Shown: piece by piece, positions 23,998 to 34,211 of the stretch
How the letters are laid out: the number at the start of each line of letters is the position of its first letter
How positions within the stretch are numbered: the stretch's first letter is position 1
Assembly (NCBI GenBank): GCA_037447655.1
Contig: JBBHKE010001165.1
Location: 1-64,000 of the forward strand
DNA length: 64,000 nt
Direction of reading: 5' to 3'
Origin: Zygnema cylindricum
Taxonomy: Eukaryota > Streptophyta > Zygnematophyceae > Zygnematales > Zygnemataceae
The notes under the pieces: generated by a model
Databases searched by the model: none
What the model saw: the letters and a program-made list of their open reading frames with translations, nothing else
Told to the model about the DNA's origin: nothing
Translations under genes and position numbers: made by a program

Positions 23998-24633
23998 TAT
24001 TGAAAAGTAAGCTTTAGTAAGTCTTAGAAATTTGAGTTTCAGACTTATAATATTTTTGGAATACTAAGTGTTCAATATTGACCAAATTTAGTGTGGACTT
24101 TTTGTTATATCTACACGAATTGATATCTTTAAGTTAATTAGTATGTAGGGCCGCCAATGAATGTAGACGTGATAAGAATCACCCGGATTTTTAGGGTATA
24201 GATATTGTTAATGGCCAATTTCGGTCCAAACACTTAGATTTTTGTTAATAGGGTGTTTGGTGAACCATGTAAATACGTCTTAGATGTTTTCTAGATCTTT
24301 TAGATGTTTTCTAGATCTTTTGAGTATTTAGTTCAATTAAGATTGATTAATTCAAGACAGAATGTACATTCTACACAAGAGTTGAGGAAATAAGAGCACT
24401 GAGTGCAATTTAAGGTGTTTTTGCTCTATTGTCTTTGATTTGCTAATAGTACATGTTTGTATGGTTGAAAGACCTCTTTCATTTGGAGTTACATATGATA
24501 TAGTCTACTAAGCATTTATATTTGGGTTTCCTTCTGCTACGATGTCGCATAATGGCTCTGTTCCCGCTAGTGCAAGCGTGACTCCTAGTGGGAGTGGATC
24601 ATAGCCAAGTCTAAATGCCCATGACATGCAACA
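23998..24633 (+). repeat. 5' LTR of copia copy A
   Basis: 636 bp, TATTG...CAACA. Contains a duplicated 'tttagatgttttctagatct' at about 24282-24325 that the 3' LTR has once. The Gag start codon at 24542 lies inside it. Confidence 0.9.
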
Positions 24634-25441
24634 GGTTATGGGCCCACCGGCCAAATTGCCTATCTTTGGTGGATCGGACTACATGTATTGGGAAGATATG
24701 CTGAGTTCCTATTTTGAAGAGAGGAACTTGTCATACATTGTGGATGGGACTGCTGATGAGACTGCACCGGATTGGAGAAAGAAGAATCTCCAATGCCTCA
24801 ATGTCTTGAAAGAGTCTATGACAAAGGAGTTGGTAATGTCTTACCTTGATATGAAAAAAGCTTCTCAAATCTGGTTTAGTGAACATGCTATGTATGTTCA
24901 GCTTGATGACACTGTTCAGACTAATATAGGGACAGAAATCTTTGAATTTAAGTATTCAAGAGGTAGTATGTCAGATCATTGTCATGCTATGAAAAGGTTC
25001 TTCCTCCGAAGTACTAGTGCAGGTGGGGATTTTTCACCACCTCAGCAGGCTGTGTTGTTGATGAGAACTTTGCCCCATGAATATAAGGGAGCCATGGATA
25101 GGCTTAGGGGTCTTCCACAACGTCAATGGAATATTGCGTTAGCAATTCAGTTTATTTTAAGCGAAGAAGCTAACCAGATTTCACAAAGAGGTAGTAGTAA
25201 GTCTGTGCACGCACTAGCTAACCAGTTTTCAGACTCTAAGAATGGCAGTGGCAGTGGTAGAGGTAGTGGTCCTAGAAGGTCACCATTAACCTGCTATTAT
25301 TGTGATGAAAAAGGGCATGTGTTCAGAATGTGTCATGCCTACAAGAGAGTGAAAGCCAGGAAATTTTCGCTCTGGTTGGGACGAAAGCCAGGTTCCTTTT
25401 CAATCAGGTGGACGACCAACAGCTCTTTTCAACGAACTTAA
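24542..25441 (+). pseudogene. copia Gag, copy A, with stop in its LTR-encoded leader
   Basis: Begins at ATG 24542 inside the 5' LTR and reads through the LTR end and primer-binding site in one frame (VMGPPAKLPIFGG). A TAG at 24602 interrupts the leader; the 3' LTR has CAG there. The rest is open to 25441 and shows the copia gag region (MYWEDMLSSYFEE, a PHEYKGAMDRL segment) and a CCHC zinc knuckle, C-x2-C-x4-H-x4-C (CYYCDEKGHVFRMC), which binds the genomic RNA. After the knuckle a 2-base deletion relative to copy B (near 25357) throws the frame out, and the protease ORF continues one frame away. Confidence 0.85.
24634..24648 (+). other. primer-binding site, copia copy A
   Basis: GGTTATGGGCCCACC directly after the 5' LTR. 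Its complement, GGTGGGCCCATAACC, matches the anticodon arm of plant initiator tRNA-Met as I recall it, implying a half-tRNA primer as in Drosophila copia. Confidence 0.75.
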
Positions 25442-25451
25442 GGAAGAGGAT

Positions 25452-26789
25452 GTGAGCAGCTTTCGCGACAACAGTGAAAAGAAATATTTTGCGATGGCAC
25501 AAGCAACGCAAGGCGTGCAGGGAGACGAATGGATAATGGACTCCGGTGCATCTGCCCACATGTGCCGCAATCGCCATTTATTTGACAGTATTCAATCTAT
25601 TTCACCCATCAAAATTTATTTTAGTGATGATACCTTTGTTGAGTCAAAAGCAAAGGGGAGGGTGTCACTTATGTTAAACGTAGAGGGAAAACCTGTGAAA
25701 AGGGTTTTGGAAGATGTGTTGCATGTCCCACCTTTTAAAAGAATTTTTTTCTCTACGTCAGTGGTAGAAAAGAAAGGTTTTAAAACTATATCTGAGAATG
25801 GAAAGAAAACAGTGAGTAAAAATGGGAAAATAGCTGCAGAGGGAATTGCTAGAGTAAAACACGCTCTTAATTCAAAATTTGAAATGAAGGATTTGGGTGA
25901 GGCTAAATACATTCTTGGAATACAAGTTGAAAGAGATAGAGAAAAGAAAATCATTAGGCTAACTAAAAAAGAAACGATAGGAAACATGTTGGAAAAATTT
26001 GGCTTGGCTGATGCCAAAGGTTGTGCAACTCCTCTGGAGTATAAGCAAAAACATGAAGGAATGGAGCATGAGTTTGGAGTCATAAAAGATGAGGAACTCA
26101 GTGAAGAAGAGAAAAAATTTATGTCCCAAGTACCTTACAGACAAGTAGTAGGAAGTCTGATTTACTTCATGAATTGCACTAGGCCCGATATAGCTGCAGT
26201 TGTTGGTGTGTTGAGCAGAAGTCTACAAAATCCACGAAAGAGAGATAGGGAGGCAGCAAAAAGGGTCTTAAGATATTTTGTTGGGACTAGGAATCTTTGG
26301 CTTACTTTGGGAGGGGACAAGGTTAGTATTAATACTTAGAGTGATGCTAGCTATGGTGATGTGTCTAGTAGGAAGTCTACAACTGGGTATGTCATTCAAA
26401 TTGGAAGTGGAACTTGTAGTTGGAGTAGTAAACTTCAAAAAGTCATGGCACAATCACCTATGGAAGCCGAATACATGGCTGCAAGCGCAGCCTTAAAAAA
26501 GCTCCTTTGGATTAAGTCATTTCTTCAAGAATTGGGGTTTACACAACACGGAACACAAATAATGTGGTGCGACAATCAGGTAGTCATTTCTGTGGCTACA
26601 ATTCCAAGTCACCATTTTAAGAGTAAGCATATGGACATTTGGCTACATTTGGTACGAGAGAAAGTATTTGCAAGAGTGGTCAAACTTTGCTATTTGCCTG
26701 ATGAGAAAATGGTTGCGGACATGTTTACAAAAGCCCTTCCCGCTCCTAAGTTGGAGTACTGCAGGAAAGCATGTGGTCTAAGTGAGTAA
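25452..26789 (+). pseudogene. copia Pol remnant: protease fused to the end of RT plus RNase H
   Basis: The frame holds the aspartic protease active site (WIMDSGASAHMC, near 25535), then at about 25841 jumps directly to the last part of RT (RVKHALNSKFEMKDLGEAKY) and on to QVVGSLIYFMNCTRPD. Integrase and the catalytic YVDD portion of RT are missing compared with copy B (57694-59642). The join keeps the frame. A W-to-stop change (TAG near 26337) precedes RNase H, which then continues to 26789 with SDASYGD, MEAEYMAAS, CDNQ and HMDI landmarks. Non-functional as it stands. Confidence 0.85.
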
Positions 26790-26798
26790 GTCTTCTAA

Positions 26799-26811
26799 AG
26801 CTTAAGGGGAG
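26799..26811 (+). other. polypurine tract of copia copy A
   Basis: 'agcttaaggggag' immediately before the 3' LTR, the expected plus-strand primer site. Confidence 0.75.
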
Positions 26812-27449
26812 TATTGAAAAGTAAGCTTTAGTAAGTCTTAGAAATTTGAGTTTAGGACTTAGAATAATTTTGGAATACCAACTGTTCAATATTGACCAAA
26901 TTTAGAGTAGATTTTTTGTAATATCTACACGAATAGTTATCTTTAAGTAAATTAGTATGTAGGGCCGCCAATGAATGTAGACATGATAAGAATCACCCGG
27001 ATTTTTAGGGTATAGATATTGTTAGTGGACAATTCTGGTCCAAACACTTAGATTTTTGTGAGTAGGGTGTTTGGTGAACCTTGTACATATGTTTTAGATG
27101 TTTTCTAGATCTTTTGAGTATTTAGTTCAATTAGGATTGATCAATTCTATACAGAATGTACATTCTACACAAGAGTTAAGGAAATGAGAGCACTGAGTGC
27201 AGTTTAAGGTGTTTTGTGCTCTTTTGTGCTCTATTGTCTTTGATTTGCTTGTAGTACATGTTTGTATGGTTAAAAGACCTCTTTCATTTGGAGTTACATA
27301 TCTTACACTATAGATCTATTCTACTAGGCATTTCTCTTTGGGTTTGCTTCTGCTGTCATGTCTACTAATGGCTCTGTTCGCGCTGGTGCAAGCGTGACTC
27401 CTAGTGGGAGTGGATCACAGCCAAGTGAGAATGCCCATGACCTTCAACA
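26812..27449 (+). repeat. 3' LTR of copia copy A
   Basis: 638 bp. Differs from the 5' LTR by scattered substitutions and small duplications (for example a doubled 'ttttgtgctc'), so the insertion is not recent. Confidence 0.9.
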
Positions 27450-28323
27450 AGACTAACACCCAATAACAATAAAAAAAACAAATTGTGAAAACCAGAAACA
27501 AACAAAAACCAAACCAAAATTACAAAACAAGCTAAAACGAAAAAAAAACAAAAAACAACAAAAAACAAAAGCAGAAATTAAACAGAAACAGAATAAAAAT
27601 AACTACTCTCATTGCACGCGATTTGAAATGGAGGTCTCCCGTGACATCTTTCACGTCCATGTCGCGACGTGAGTCCTCCCGCTGATATAGAGTTGTTTCG
27701 TACGGAAGGACGTACTGTGACCCAAGAGGTTCACCAGAGTAGGAGGGTGGTGAGACATGGCTGCTGTAGGGAGAGAGAGGGAGAGAGAGCTGGAATTAGA
27801 AAGGAGACTGAGGAAAATGGTGAGGGAAGGACAACTATTTAAGTTTTTTTCCTGACTTCAAGGCAAACACGGAAAGGTACGCACGGAAAGGTACACGCGG
27901 AACACGGCTTAAACATGAGCCGTGTTTCCATGTGGTGGTCTTTGTAGTTGTACGGCCATTACTACCGGCTGTACTATTGAGGGGACATCGGTACCATAGG
28001 GTACTATATGTAGAGCTACGTGTCGCGTTTTTAGTGGTATTACGTAAGTTCAAGATTTTTCTGGTCGGAAAAAGTACGAGCAGCAAATGTACGGTGGACG
28101 TCCATTAGCGACAAATTGCGGGTGTTTGTTGGATGCCGTACTTGTTTTGTACCATTCCGTAATAAATGTACAATTTTTTTGGGAAACATATGTACGGAGA
28201 CATGTGAAGATTCTCCAAGCTTATAGGCGTAAACCTTTGACCGTCGGATTATTTTCTATTTCAAATCGGCGACACAATCGGTGATACACGGAAACCATCC
28301 TGTGGTTTTTGTGACCAGTTGAC

Positions 28324-28553
28324 CACACCGTGTATCGCTTTTAGTGTTCATAATATTTTCGACAATTGGAAGTTGGAACATCTTTTTTACATAACACATT
28401 TGTCAGAAAATCAATTTGAAACGGCCAATCAGAAGCTGAGTATCTCAACATTCAATCTTAACCGTCAGATCGTAAATCTGACAAGTGTGTACAGAGAAAA
28501 ATTGTTTTACACGCCAAAAAAAAACATTAACAATAATAGCAATACACGGTATA
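28324..28553. mobile_element. small TA-type MITE in the right arm
   Basis: Inverted counterpart of 17393-17613, ending ...AATACACGGTATA. Same insertion, duplicated with the arm. Confidence 0.6.
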
Positions 28554-28831
28554 CTGTACCCAACAGAAAATCCTCGATGAAGCGGGCGATGACAACCTTA
28601 CACGTGGTAAGCCATGTTCCTTAAGACACGTGGACGCAAATCCACCAAAAGCCGCGCGAATATCTTTGCCTTCAAATTTTCTTTGACACTTTGACGCGCC
28701 TTTTGCCATCCACCGATCTTTGTGGAAGGGATTTAGGGTTCTAAATTATTACAACAAAGTTCGTACTATAATATAGTACGCACGAAGAAATATGACATTT
28801 TCGTACGCTTTTACAAATCTTTATATTTGTC

Positions 28832-29029
28832 ATAGATGTCCAATTCGTACGGATTTGGACTTTTTTACGAAAACTACGTAGTATTCGTTTGTTTCGTAGC
28901 TTTCGTAAATTTCGTACGCCTGAAATGTACGAAAAACTGTACAGAAATCAGTATATAAATAAGGGAACGTTGTTCGCCCCACTGCGAAACCTTATATAGG
29001 CGGTAGGCGGTGTGTCTGTCAAGGATTTT
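28832..29029. other. short spacer, no gene
   Basis: AT-rich with 'cgtacga' motifs similar to 6340-6420 ('ttttacgaaa..ctacgtagta'). Confidence 0.4.
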
Positions 29030-30125
29030 TTCCGTCCGTCCGCAGTACGGACCGCCGTACTGCTGGCACAATGTAAAGGTGCCGCCCGTACCGCCGTTTG
29101 GATGGCGTAATCTTACGTTGCCAGTTGTCGGTGTGCAGACCACCGTACGGCTGGCATTCTCTAACATTGCCAACCGTCGGTGTGCAGAGCGCCGTACGGT
29201 TGGCGAAATGTAACGTTGCCGTGCGTCGGTGTGCAGAGCGCCGTACGGATGGCGTAATTTAACGTTGCCGTGCGTCGGTGTGCAGGCCGCCGTACGGATG
29301 GCGTAATGTATTATTGCCAAACGTCGCTGTGTAGACCGCGTAGGGTTGGCACAATGTAACGTTGCCAACCGTTGAAGGCCGCCGTGCCGCTGGCAGAATG
29401 TACATCACGAATCGTTATTAGAGTATATTAATCTAATTTGGGTTCCTAAAATTTTGAGTTTTTTTCCTAAATAGGATACATGATTTTATTTTTTCCTTCA
29501 CGTTAATTAAGGTACCGTATTGAATAGTGTAAAAAATGAAAGTACAATAAGATCTAAATAGTGTGGTGTACGGTCGATGTCAGACCGTACATAAATGTAC
29601 CTTTTAAAGTGAAAATTTTTCAAAAAATGAATTAAATCAGATGCGCAAGCATAGGAACGTGCACTCAAAAAACGGAATTAGTCTGACAAGTAAATTAGTC
29701 TGACATGTACGGAAAATTAAATTTCACGACGGCGTACGATTTCTTATATTTTGTTGATATGTTAATGTATACAATCGTACGGAGAATATTTATTTTTTGT
29801 TGTTCCCAAATTAGCATTAAGCCGAAATTACAATACACCTTTTAAAAAAAAATCAAATTCTTAATTAGCATCAATTACAGTAATTTACCTTCAACACTAT
29901 TTAAACTTTGACACTAATAACGATTCGCAATGTAACGTTGTCGTGCGATCGTCCGCAGTACGGACCGCCTTACCGCTGGCACAACGTGACGCTGCCGTGC
30001 GTCAGCGGTACAGACCGCCGAACCGCTAGCACAACTGACGTTGGGGTGCGTCACGTGACATTGTCATGCGTCAGTGGTACAGACTGCCGTACTGCTGCTC
30101 AACGTGACGTTGCCGTACGTCTGGG
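29030..30125 (+). repeat. minisatellite of about 49-bp units, split by a MITE
   Basis: Units of the form 'gtcggtgtgcagagcgccgtacgg.tggcgtaatgtaacgttgcc' repeat about seven times at 29030-29400 and several more times, more diverged, at 29935-30125. GC content is well above the surroundings. The MITE at 29401-29934 sits between two unit halves. Confidence 0.8.
29401..29934 (+). mobile_element. TA-type MITE inserted in the minisatellite
   Basis: TA|CATCACGAATCGTTATTAGAG at the left and CTAATAACGATTCGCAATG|TA at the right. The interrupted unit reads 'aatg-TA-acgttg' across the insertion, matching the intact unit 'aatgtaacgttg', so the target duplication is TA. Confidence 0.8.
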
Positions 30126-30149
30126 GTACGGGCATGATAAACTTGACAG

Positions 30150-30486
30150 TAGTGTTGGGTATCGGGTAAATTCATATCGCGATAATCGATCGAGCAGAAT
30201 CCTCAATATATCGTACTGGGACCAACATAAATTATCGCGATATACATCGCAAAAAATGGGTGTTCGTACAGCTGAAGAACAAAAATCGTACGGAAAATCG
30301 ATAAAAAATCGTACGGACCCCCCCCCCCCCCCCCACTGAGCGAGCAACAGTGGGGGGGGGGGGGGGGTTGAGAAAAAATCAGGAATAAAAAAGAAAAAAA
30401 TCGCGTGAATATCCGGATATTTAGCTTCTAGGTACATGGATTCGATATATCGAATATCGACAATAGGTCCTCGATACCCAACACTA
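30150..30486 (+). mobile_element. hAT-type MITE with a C/G hairpin
   Basis: TAGTGTTGGGTATCGGGTAAA to CGATACCCAACACTA, 337 bp. The left flank CTTGACAG (30142-30149) and GTTGACAC (31042-31049, after the MITE nested in its right end) match at 6 of 8 positions, a decayed 8-bp target duplication typical of hAT elements. Shares termini with 35092-35450. No transposase. Confidence 0.75.
30318..30367. repeat. C17/G16 hairpin
   Basis: Seventeen C, ACTG, a 9-base loop, CAGT and sixteen G: a near-perfect foldback that could also form G-quadruplex on either strand. It lies inside the hAT-type MITE. Run lengths may be affected by sequencing error. Confidence 0.85.
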
Positions 30487-31041
30487 CACCGCCAATCGCT
30501 ATTAGCGTAGTGTACGCTAATTCCACCCCGCTTTTTTTTTCTCCATTAGCGTAGTTCATTCTATTTTTTTCTTTACTCTATTTAGGGTTAATTTGTTAGT
30601 ACCGTACAAAACGGAAGTAGTTCATCATTTAATTAGTGTAGTGTACGGACAGTGTCAGACCGTACAAAATTGTATTTTTTTAAGTGAAAAAAGTATAATT
30701 AATGAGTTTTAGTAACCACGGACGCATGAGAATGTGCACTCTAAAAAGGGGATATAATCGGGTTGTCAAATATCACGCTCGCACATATTCGTCCAGCAAC
30801 CACGTTTCGATTGTGTGAACATACGATTTGTGTACGATTTGTCAAATTTTTTACAAATACCTATATTAGTGTAAGCATGTTTGCGACCGACATTTTTTTT
30901 TTCAAATACCCAAATTAGAATTATTAAACAATTAGAATGTATGTTTTTATTCAAGATTTTCAAATTCTTAATTAGCATAAGCAGCGGTAATTATTCATAT
31001 ATGCTAAATAAACTTCTACGCTAATAGCGATTGGCGATGTA
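30485..31041 (-). mobile_element. TA-type MITE, copy 3, nested at the end of a hAT-type MITE
   Basis: Same family as 10689-11241 but inverted: TA|CACCGCCAATCGCTATTAGCG ... GATTGGCGATG|TA. It used the TA that forms the last two bases of the hAT-type MITE. Interior landmarks 'caagcatg'/'catgtttgcgaccgacattt' match copies 1 and 2. Confidence 0.8.
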
Positions 31042-31199
31042 GTTGACACGGTACATGCCCGTGTAACGGGCGTTGATTTACTAGTTTTCAAAAAAAGAGA
31101 CGGTGGTTCGTTTGCGCGCGCGTATTTTTTACCTATCCTCCACTCCGTCTTCAGAAGGAAGCCGCCGTTGGAGACGCCGTAAATTCCGCCGCTCGCCGC

Positions 31200-31672
31200 T
31201 ACACCGCCAATCGTTATTAGCGTAAAAGTTTCATTAGCGTACATGAAAAATTACCGTGGTTTACACTAATTAAGAATTTGAAAATTTTGAAAAAAAACAT
31301 ACATTCTAATTGTTTAATAATTTTAATTTGGGTCTTTGAAAAAAATAAATGTAGGTCGCAAACATGCTTACACTAATGTAGGTATTCATACAAAATTTGA
31401 CAAATAGTACACAAATCGTATGTTCACACAGTCGAAACGTGGTTGCTGGACGAATATGTGCGAACGTGTTATTTGACAACCCGATTAGACCCCCTTTTTA
31501 GAGCACACATTCTCATGCGTCCGCGGCTACTGAAACTCATTAATTATACTTTTTCACTTAAAAAGGTACAATTTTGTGTGTTTTGACACTGTCCGTACAC
31601 CAATTAACTGATGGCGTACTTCCATTTTGTACGGTACTAAAAAAATAACCCTAAAGAGAGTAAAGAAAAAAA
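31200..31672 (+). mobile_element. TA-type MITE, copy 4, right end lost
   Basis: Begins TACACCGCCAATCGTTATTAG and follows copies 1-2 to 'accctaaagagagtaaag' where it stops; the right terminus is replaced by a GC-rich element. Confidence 0.7.
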
Positions 31673-31675
31673 TAT

Positions 31676-31832
31676 GAGCCGTGGAATTTATGGCGTCTCG
31701 CACGCGTATTTGTATATAAGCGGCGAGCCGCGAAATTTATGGCGTCTCGCACGCGTATTTTTATGTCCTCAACACCGTCATTAGGAGGACGCCGCCGTTG
31801 GAGACGCCGTAAATTTCAGCGCTCGCCGCTAG
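31676..31832. mobile_element. short GC-rich foldback element
   Basis: AGCGGCGAGC...AAATTTATGGCGTCTC near 31722 pairs with GAGACGCCGTAAATTTCAGCGCTCGCCGCT ending near 31831, giving terminal inverted repeats of about 30 bp in a roughly 110-bp element. A half copy precedes it (31676-31721), and another right end lies at about 31165-31200. Confidence 0.6.
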
Positions 31833-32970
31833 TTCGTTGCACGTTTCAGTTTTTAGGGTTTTCAATGTTTAAATATTTAAATTTAAAAAGTACAAAAAAG
31901 TACGAATTTTAAAAGTTTGATATTGTTTTATACGCACGGAACGTAGTATTTGTTAGTTTACTCCGTGCGTTTTATGTGCATAGGACATCTATGATATTCG
32001 TCCGTCAGCCCGTACAAATATTTCATTCAAACTTTGCGCTTGACGAATCTTTGACGAATTTGAGCGTGAATTCAAGCCTACGTGGTACTAATAAGAATAA
32101 AGCAACATAAGGTCGTATCCCCATGTAATCGGTACTTTGATAAAGTATTTTAGATTGTAAGTTTTCCGTACTACTTTGACAAGTGTCCGGATGTGCGAAA
32201 ATGAAACTAGAACTTTCAAATGTGACGGTTGTAGACGTGGGCACAACTTGTGACGATTGAAGATGACTACGAAACTTACGATGATTGATGACGCCAACAA
32301 AAACAGCGATGGTTGTAGAAGTCTAGATTTTTGTAATTTTGTGATATTGTAGACGTTTAGAGTTTTGTGACATTGTGACGCCATGCTCACTTGTGACAAC
32401 GTCAACGTCACAAATTCAAGAACTTTCCGCCTGATTTTTCGACTTTTCTCACTCGACTTGCCATAAAAATATGCATAAAGGTAGTAAAAAATAATTATTT
32501 TTCAAATATCTTTAATTTCACACCATTATTGTCGTGCCTAATTCTAAAAAGTGTGAGATAAAAGATATAATGTGAGAGGGAGAGGGGAGAGGCGACGACC
32601 GCCAAATTTTTTGCAAATGACCCAAAGTGGAGGTCCGAGACCCTTGCAAATTTTTTTCCGTACGTGCGCGTAACGGGCAGGGGAAAAAATAGCGAGAACT
32701 CTCTTTTGTCCTAAAATTTTACCACTTGTGTGGCACGTGCGTGGGCCGTTTTGCATTCTTTGTTTGGGTGGTACTTTCCTTAAAATCCAGTCTCGATTTG
32801 ATTTCCGATGAAGTTTTTTGACGGGCTAGATTCTCTTGCCGGGGGTCGAAAAGAAGAAAACGCCAAAATCTGTTAACATGACGACAACCTGGAAGTTCAT
32901 TCAAAATATCGACTTGACGTTTGCTGTAGTGTTGCAAAATTTATTTTTTTGTACGGCTATAGTTTTTCTT

Positions 32971-34211
32971 GTTGATATTTGAGTATTTTATAGGTCTGTA
33001 TTAGGATAGAAAAAGAGCTGAGGCGGTCTGCCTCTAACTCCCCTTTCCAAGCCCCCATACTTGTCGTAGTCACTGAAGGCTGGATAGGGAGCTAGAGCCA
33101 TGGCTGCCTAGGCTCTCTAGAGAAGACAGGGGGTAAATTATGTAGTCTTACCAAAAGTTAGTTGACATACCCAGGAATTGATCCTGGTCCCTACCGTCCG
33201 TCAATCCGCGTTAGCCGTTAGCTCTAGCCGTTATGTCTAGAACAGATATTACGATATATAGGGTTTGACAAATATATAAATCGTTATATGTAGATTAATC
33301 CGTTTAACGGCTAATAGATACTTAGTACATAGATACAGTTTAATTTAGTACGAAGTACGGAATGGGGGCAGAACGGATACCGCGCATTTGTTTCGATAGC
33401 GAAACAAATACCGCGCATTTGTTTCGACAGCGAAACAAATACCGCGCATTTGTTTCGATAGCGAAACAAATACCGCGCGTCGAATTTCAGCGGCTACGAT
33501 TATAGCCGGTCTTGATCGGACGGCCACGATAGGCGCCGCGATCACGGAAAAGGCATTTTTGGCGTTTTACGGTCTTTGTCACGTCATGTGACACGTGGCG
33601 TGATAACATTGGACTACGGGAATTCCGGAGATTACAGGAACTAATCCTGATTTGACACGTGTCGACATTTTGGCCATGTCGTACAATGGCCGTACAGAAA
33701 GTACACCGGCACCTGTACTTTTCTGTACGACACAGTAATTTGATTGGTGCCGTACTTCAGTAGATAGAGTTTTAGAGAGGGTATAGGACTTAGAAAATTT
33801 TGGGTAGGCAGCTGCCTCTCCCAGAGAGCACCCTGTATAAATGGCAAACTTTGGCCAGCCATAACTATCAATTTACTTGACCATTTTCAGTGATTCTTTT
33901 TGCTGCGGACTCAGGGGAGTCTAGGCTACACAGGGGTGTAGTCGGTCAGAGTTTTTGTCTGCCAGGGTGGCTGTATTTCTAAGGGAAAGTCAAAGTGGGT
34001 GAATGTGTCCAAATCTCATATTCTAACTTTGCATTCTGTGGTGGAACTGAGCACACAGAAAGTGTTATTTCACAGGGGTGAATCTATATTGGGGTTCTGA
34101 CTGTCAAGGGGTCAGTCACTTGGGTTTATATTAACTTGGAGTCGGCACTATCTAGATTAGCTTCTTTTGGATCTGCATACTCTGAGGGCCAATGGAGGTC
34201 TCAGAGTTTCA
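32971..34211 (+). mobile_element. solo LTR of copia family 2, copy 1
   Basis: 1241 bp, TGTTGATATT...GAGTTTCA, flanked by an exact 5-bp duplication TTTCT (32966-32970, 34212-34216). It ends in ATGGAGGTCTCAGAGTTTCA, the Gag start found in the full elements at 47923 and 50845. A TATAAAT lies at 33836-33842. Three 31-bp units, each with the palindrome ATTTGTTTCG..CGAAACAAAT, lie at 33378-33476. A tRNA-like stretch is on the minus strand (33170-33250). A single LTR is the usual product of LTR-LTR recombination. Confidence 0.9.
33378..33476. repeat. three 31-bp palindromic repeats inside a solo LTR
   Basis: Unit 'taccgcgcatttgtttcg' plus 'atagcgaaacaaa', repeated three times with one substitution. 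Diverged single units ('gcggtattcgtttc') occur in the other LTRs of this family, so expansion happened in this copy. Possibly protein-binding sites in U3. Confidence 0.8.

Larger units (their letters stand above)
23998..27449 (+). mobile_element. Ty1/copia retrotransposon, internally deleted (family 1, copy A)
   Basis: Two LTRs (23998-24633 and 26812-27449) flank gag, protease, the tail of reverse transcriptase and RNase H. The 5-bp target duplication AGACT (23993-23997 and 27450-27454) is exact, and the empty site is visible in the left arm (18770-18800). The LTRs start TATTG and end CAACA, so the usual 5' TG has become TA. Compared with copy B the integrase and most of RT are absent, so this copy would depend on help from a complete element. 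Confidence 0.92.
22356..27758 (-). pseudogene. decayed LOR copy on the right arm, interrupted by a copia element
   Basis: Exons matching the intact gene: exon 1 at 27611-27758, exon 2 at 23625-23796, exon 3 at 22976-23050 and part of exon 4 at 22356-22498. Lesions: most of the proline-rich leader is deleted after M-S-H-H-P-P; one G is lost before the LGSQYVLPYE block, shifting the frame; the 5' splice sites of introns 1 and 2 read GA in place of GT; exon 4 loses its last codons at the arm breakpoint and runs into unrelated sequence. Intron 1 contains the copia element 23998-27449 in the opposite orientation. Not expected to make a normal LOR protein. Confidence 0.8.
22356..28831 (-). repeat. 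right arm of the inverted duplication
   Basis: Reverse complement of 17122-20418, enlarged by the copia insertion (23998-27449 plus its 5-bp duplication). Without that insertion the arm is about 3.0 kb. Confidence 0.85.

Noticed and set aside
25616-26083. Antisense frame of 155 aa across copia protease/RT
   Set aside because: Shadow of the sense retrotransposon frame; the same happens at 57467-57712 and 59545-59943.
29030-30125. CRISPR-like array
   Set aside because: Units are contiguous and similar along their whole length, without unique spacers, in a eukaryotic context: a minisatellite.
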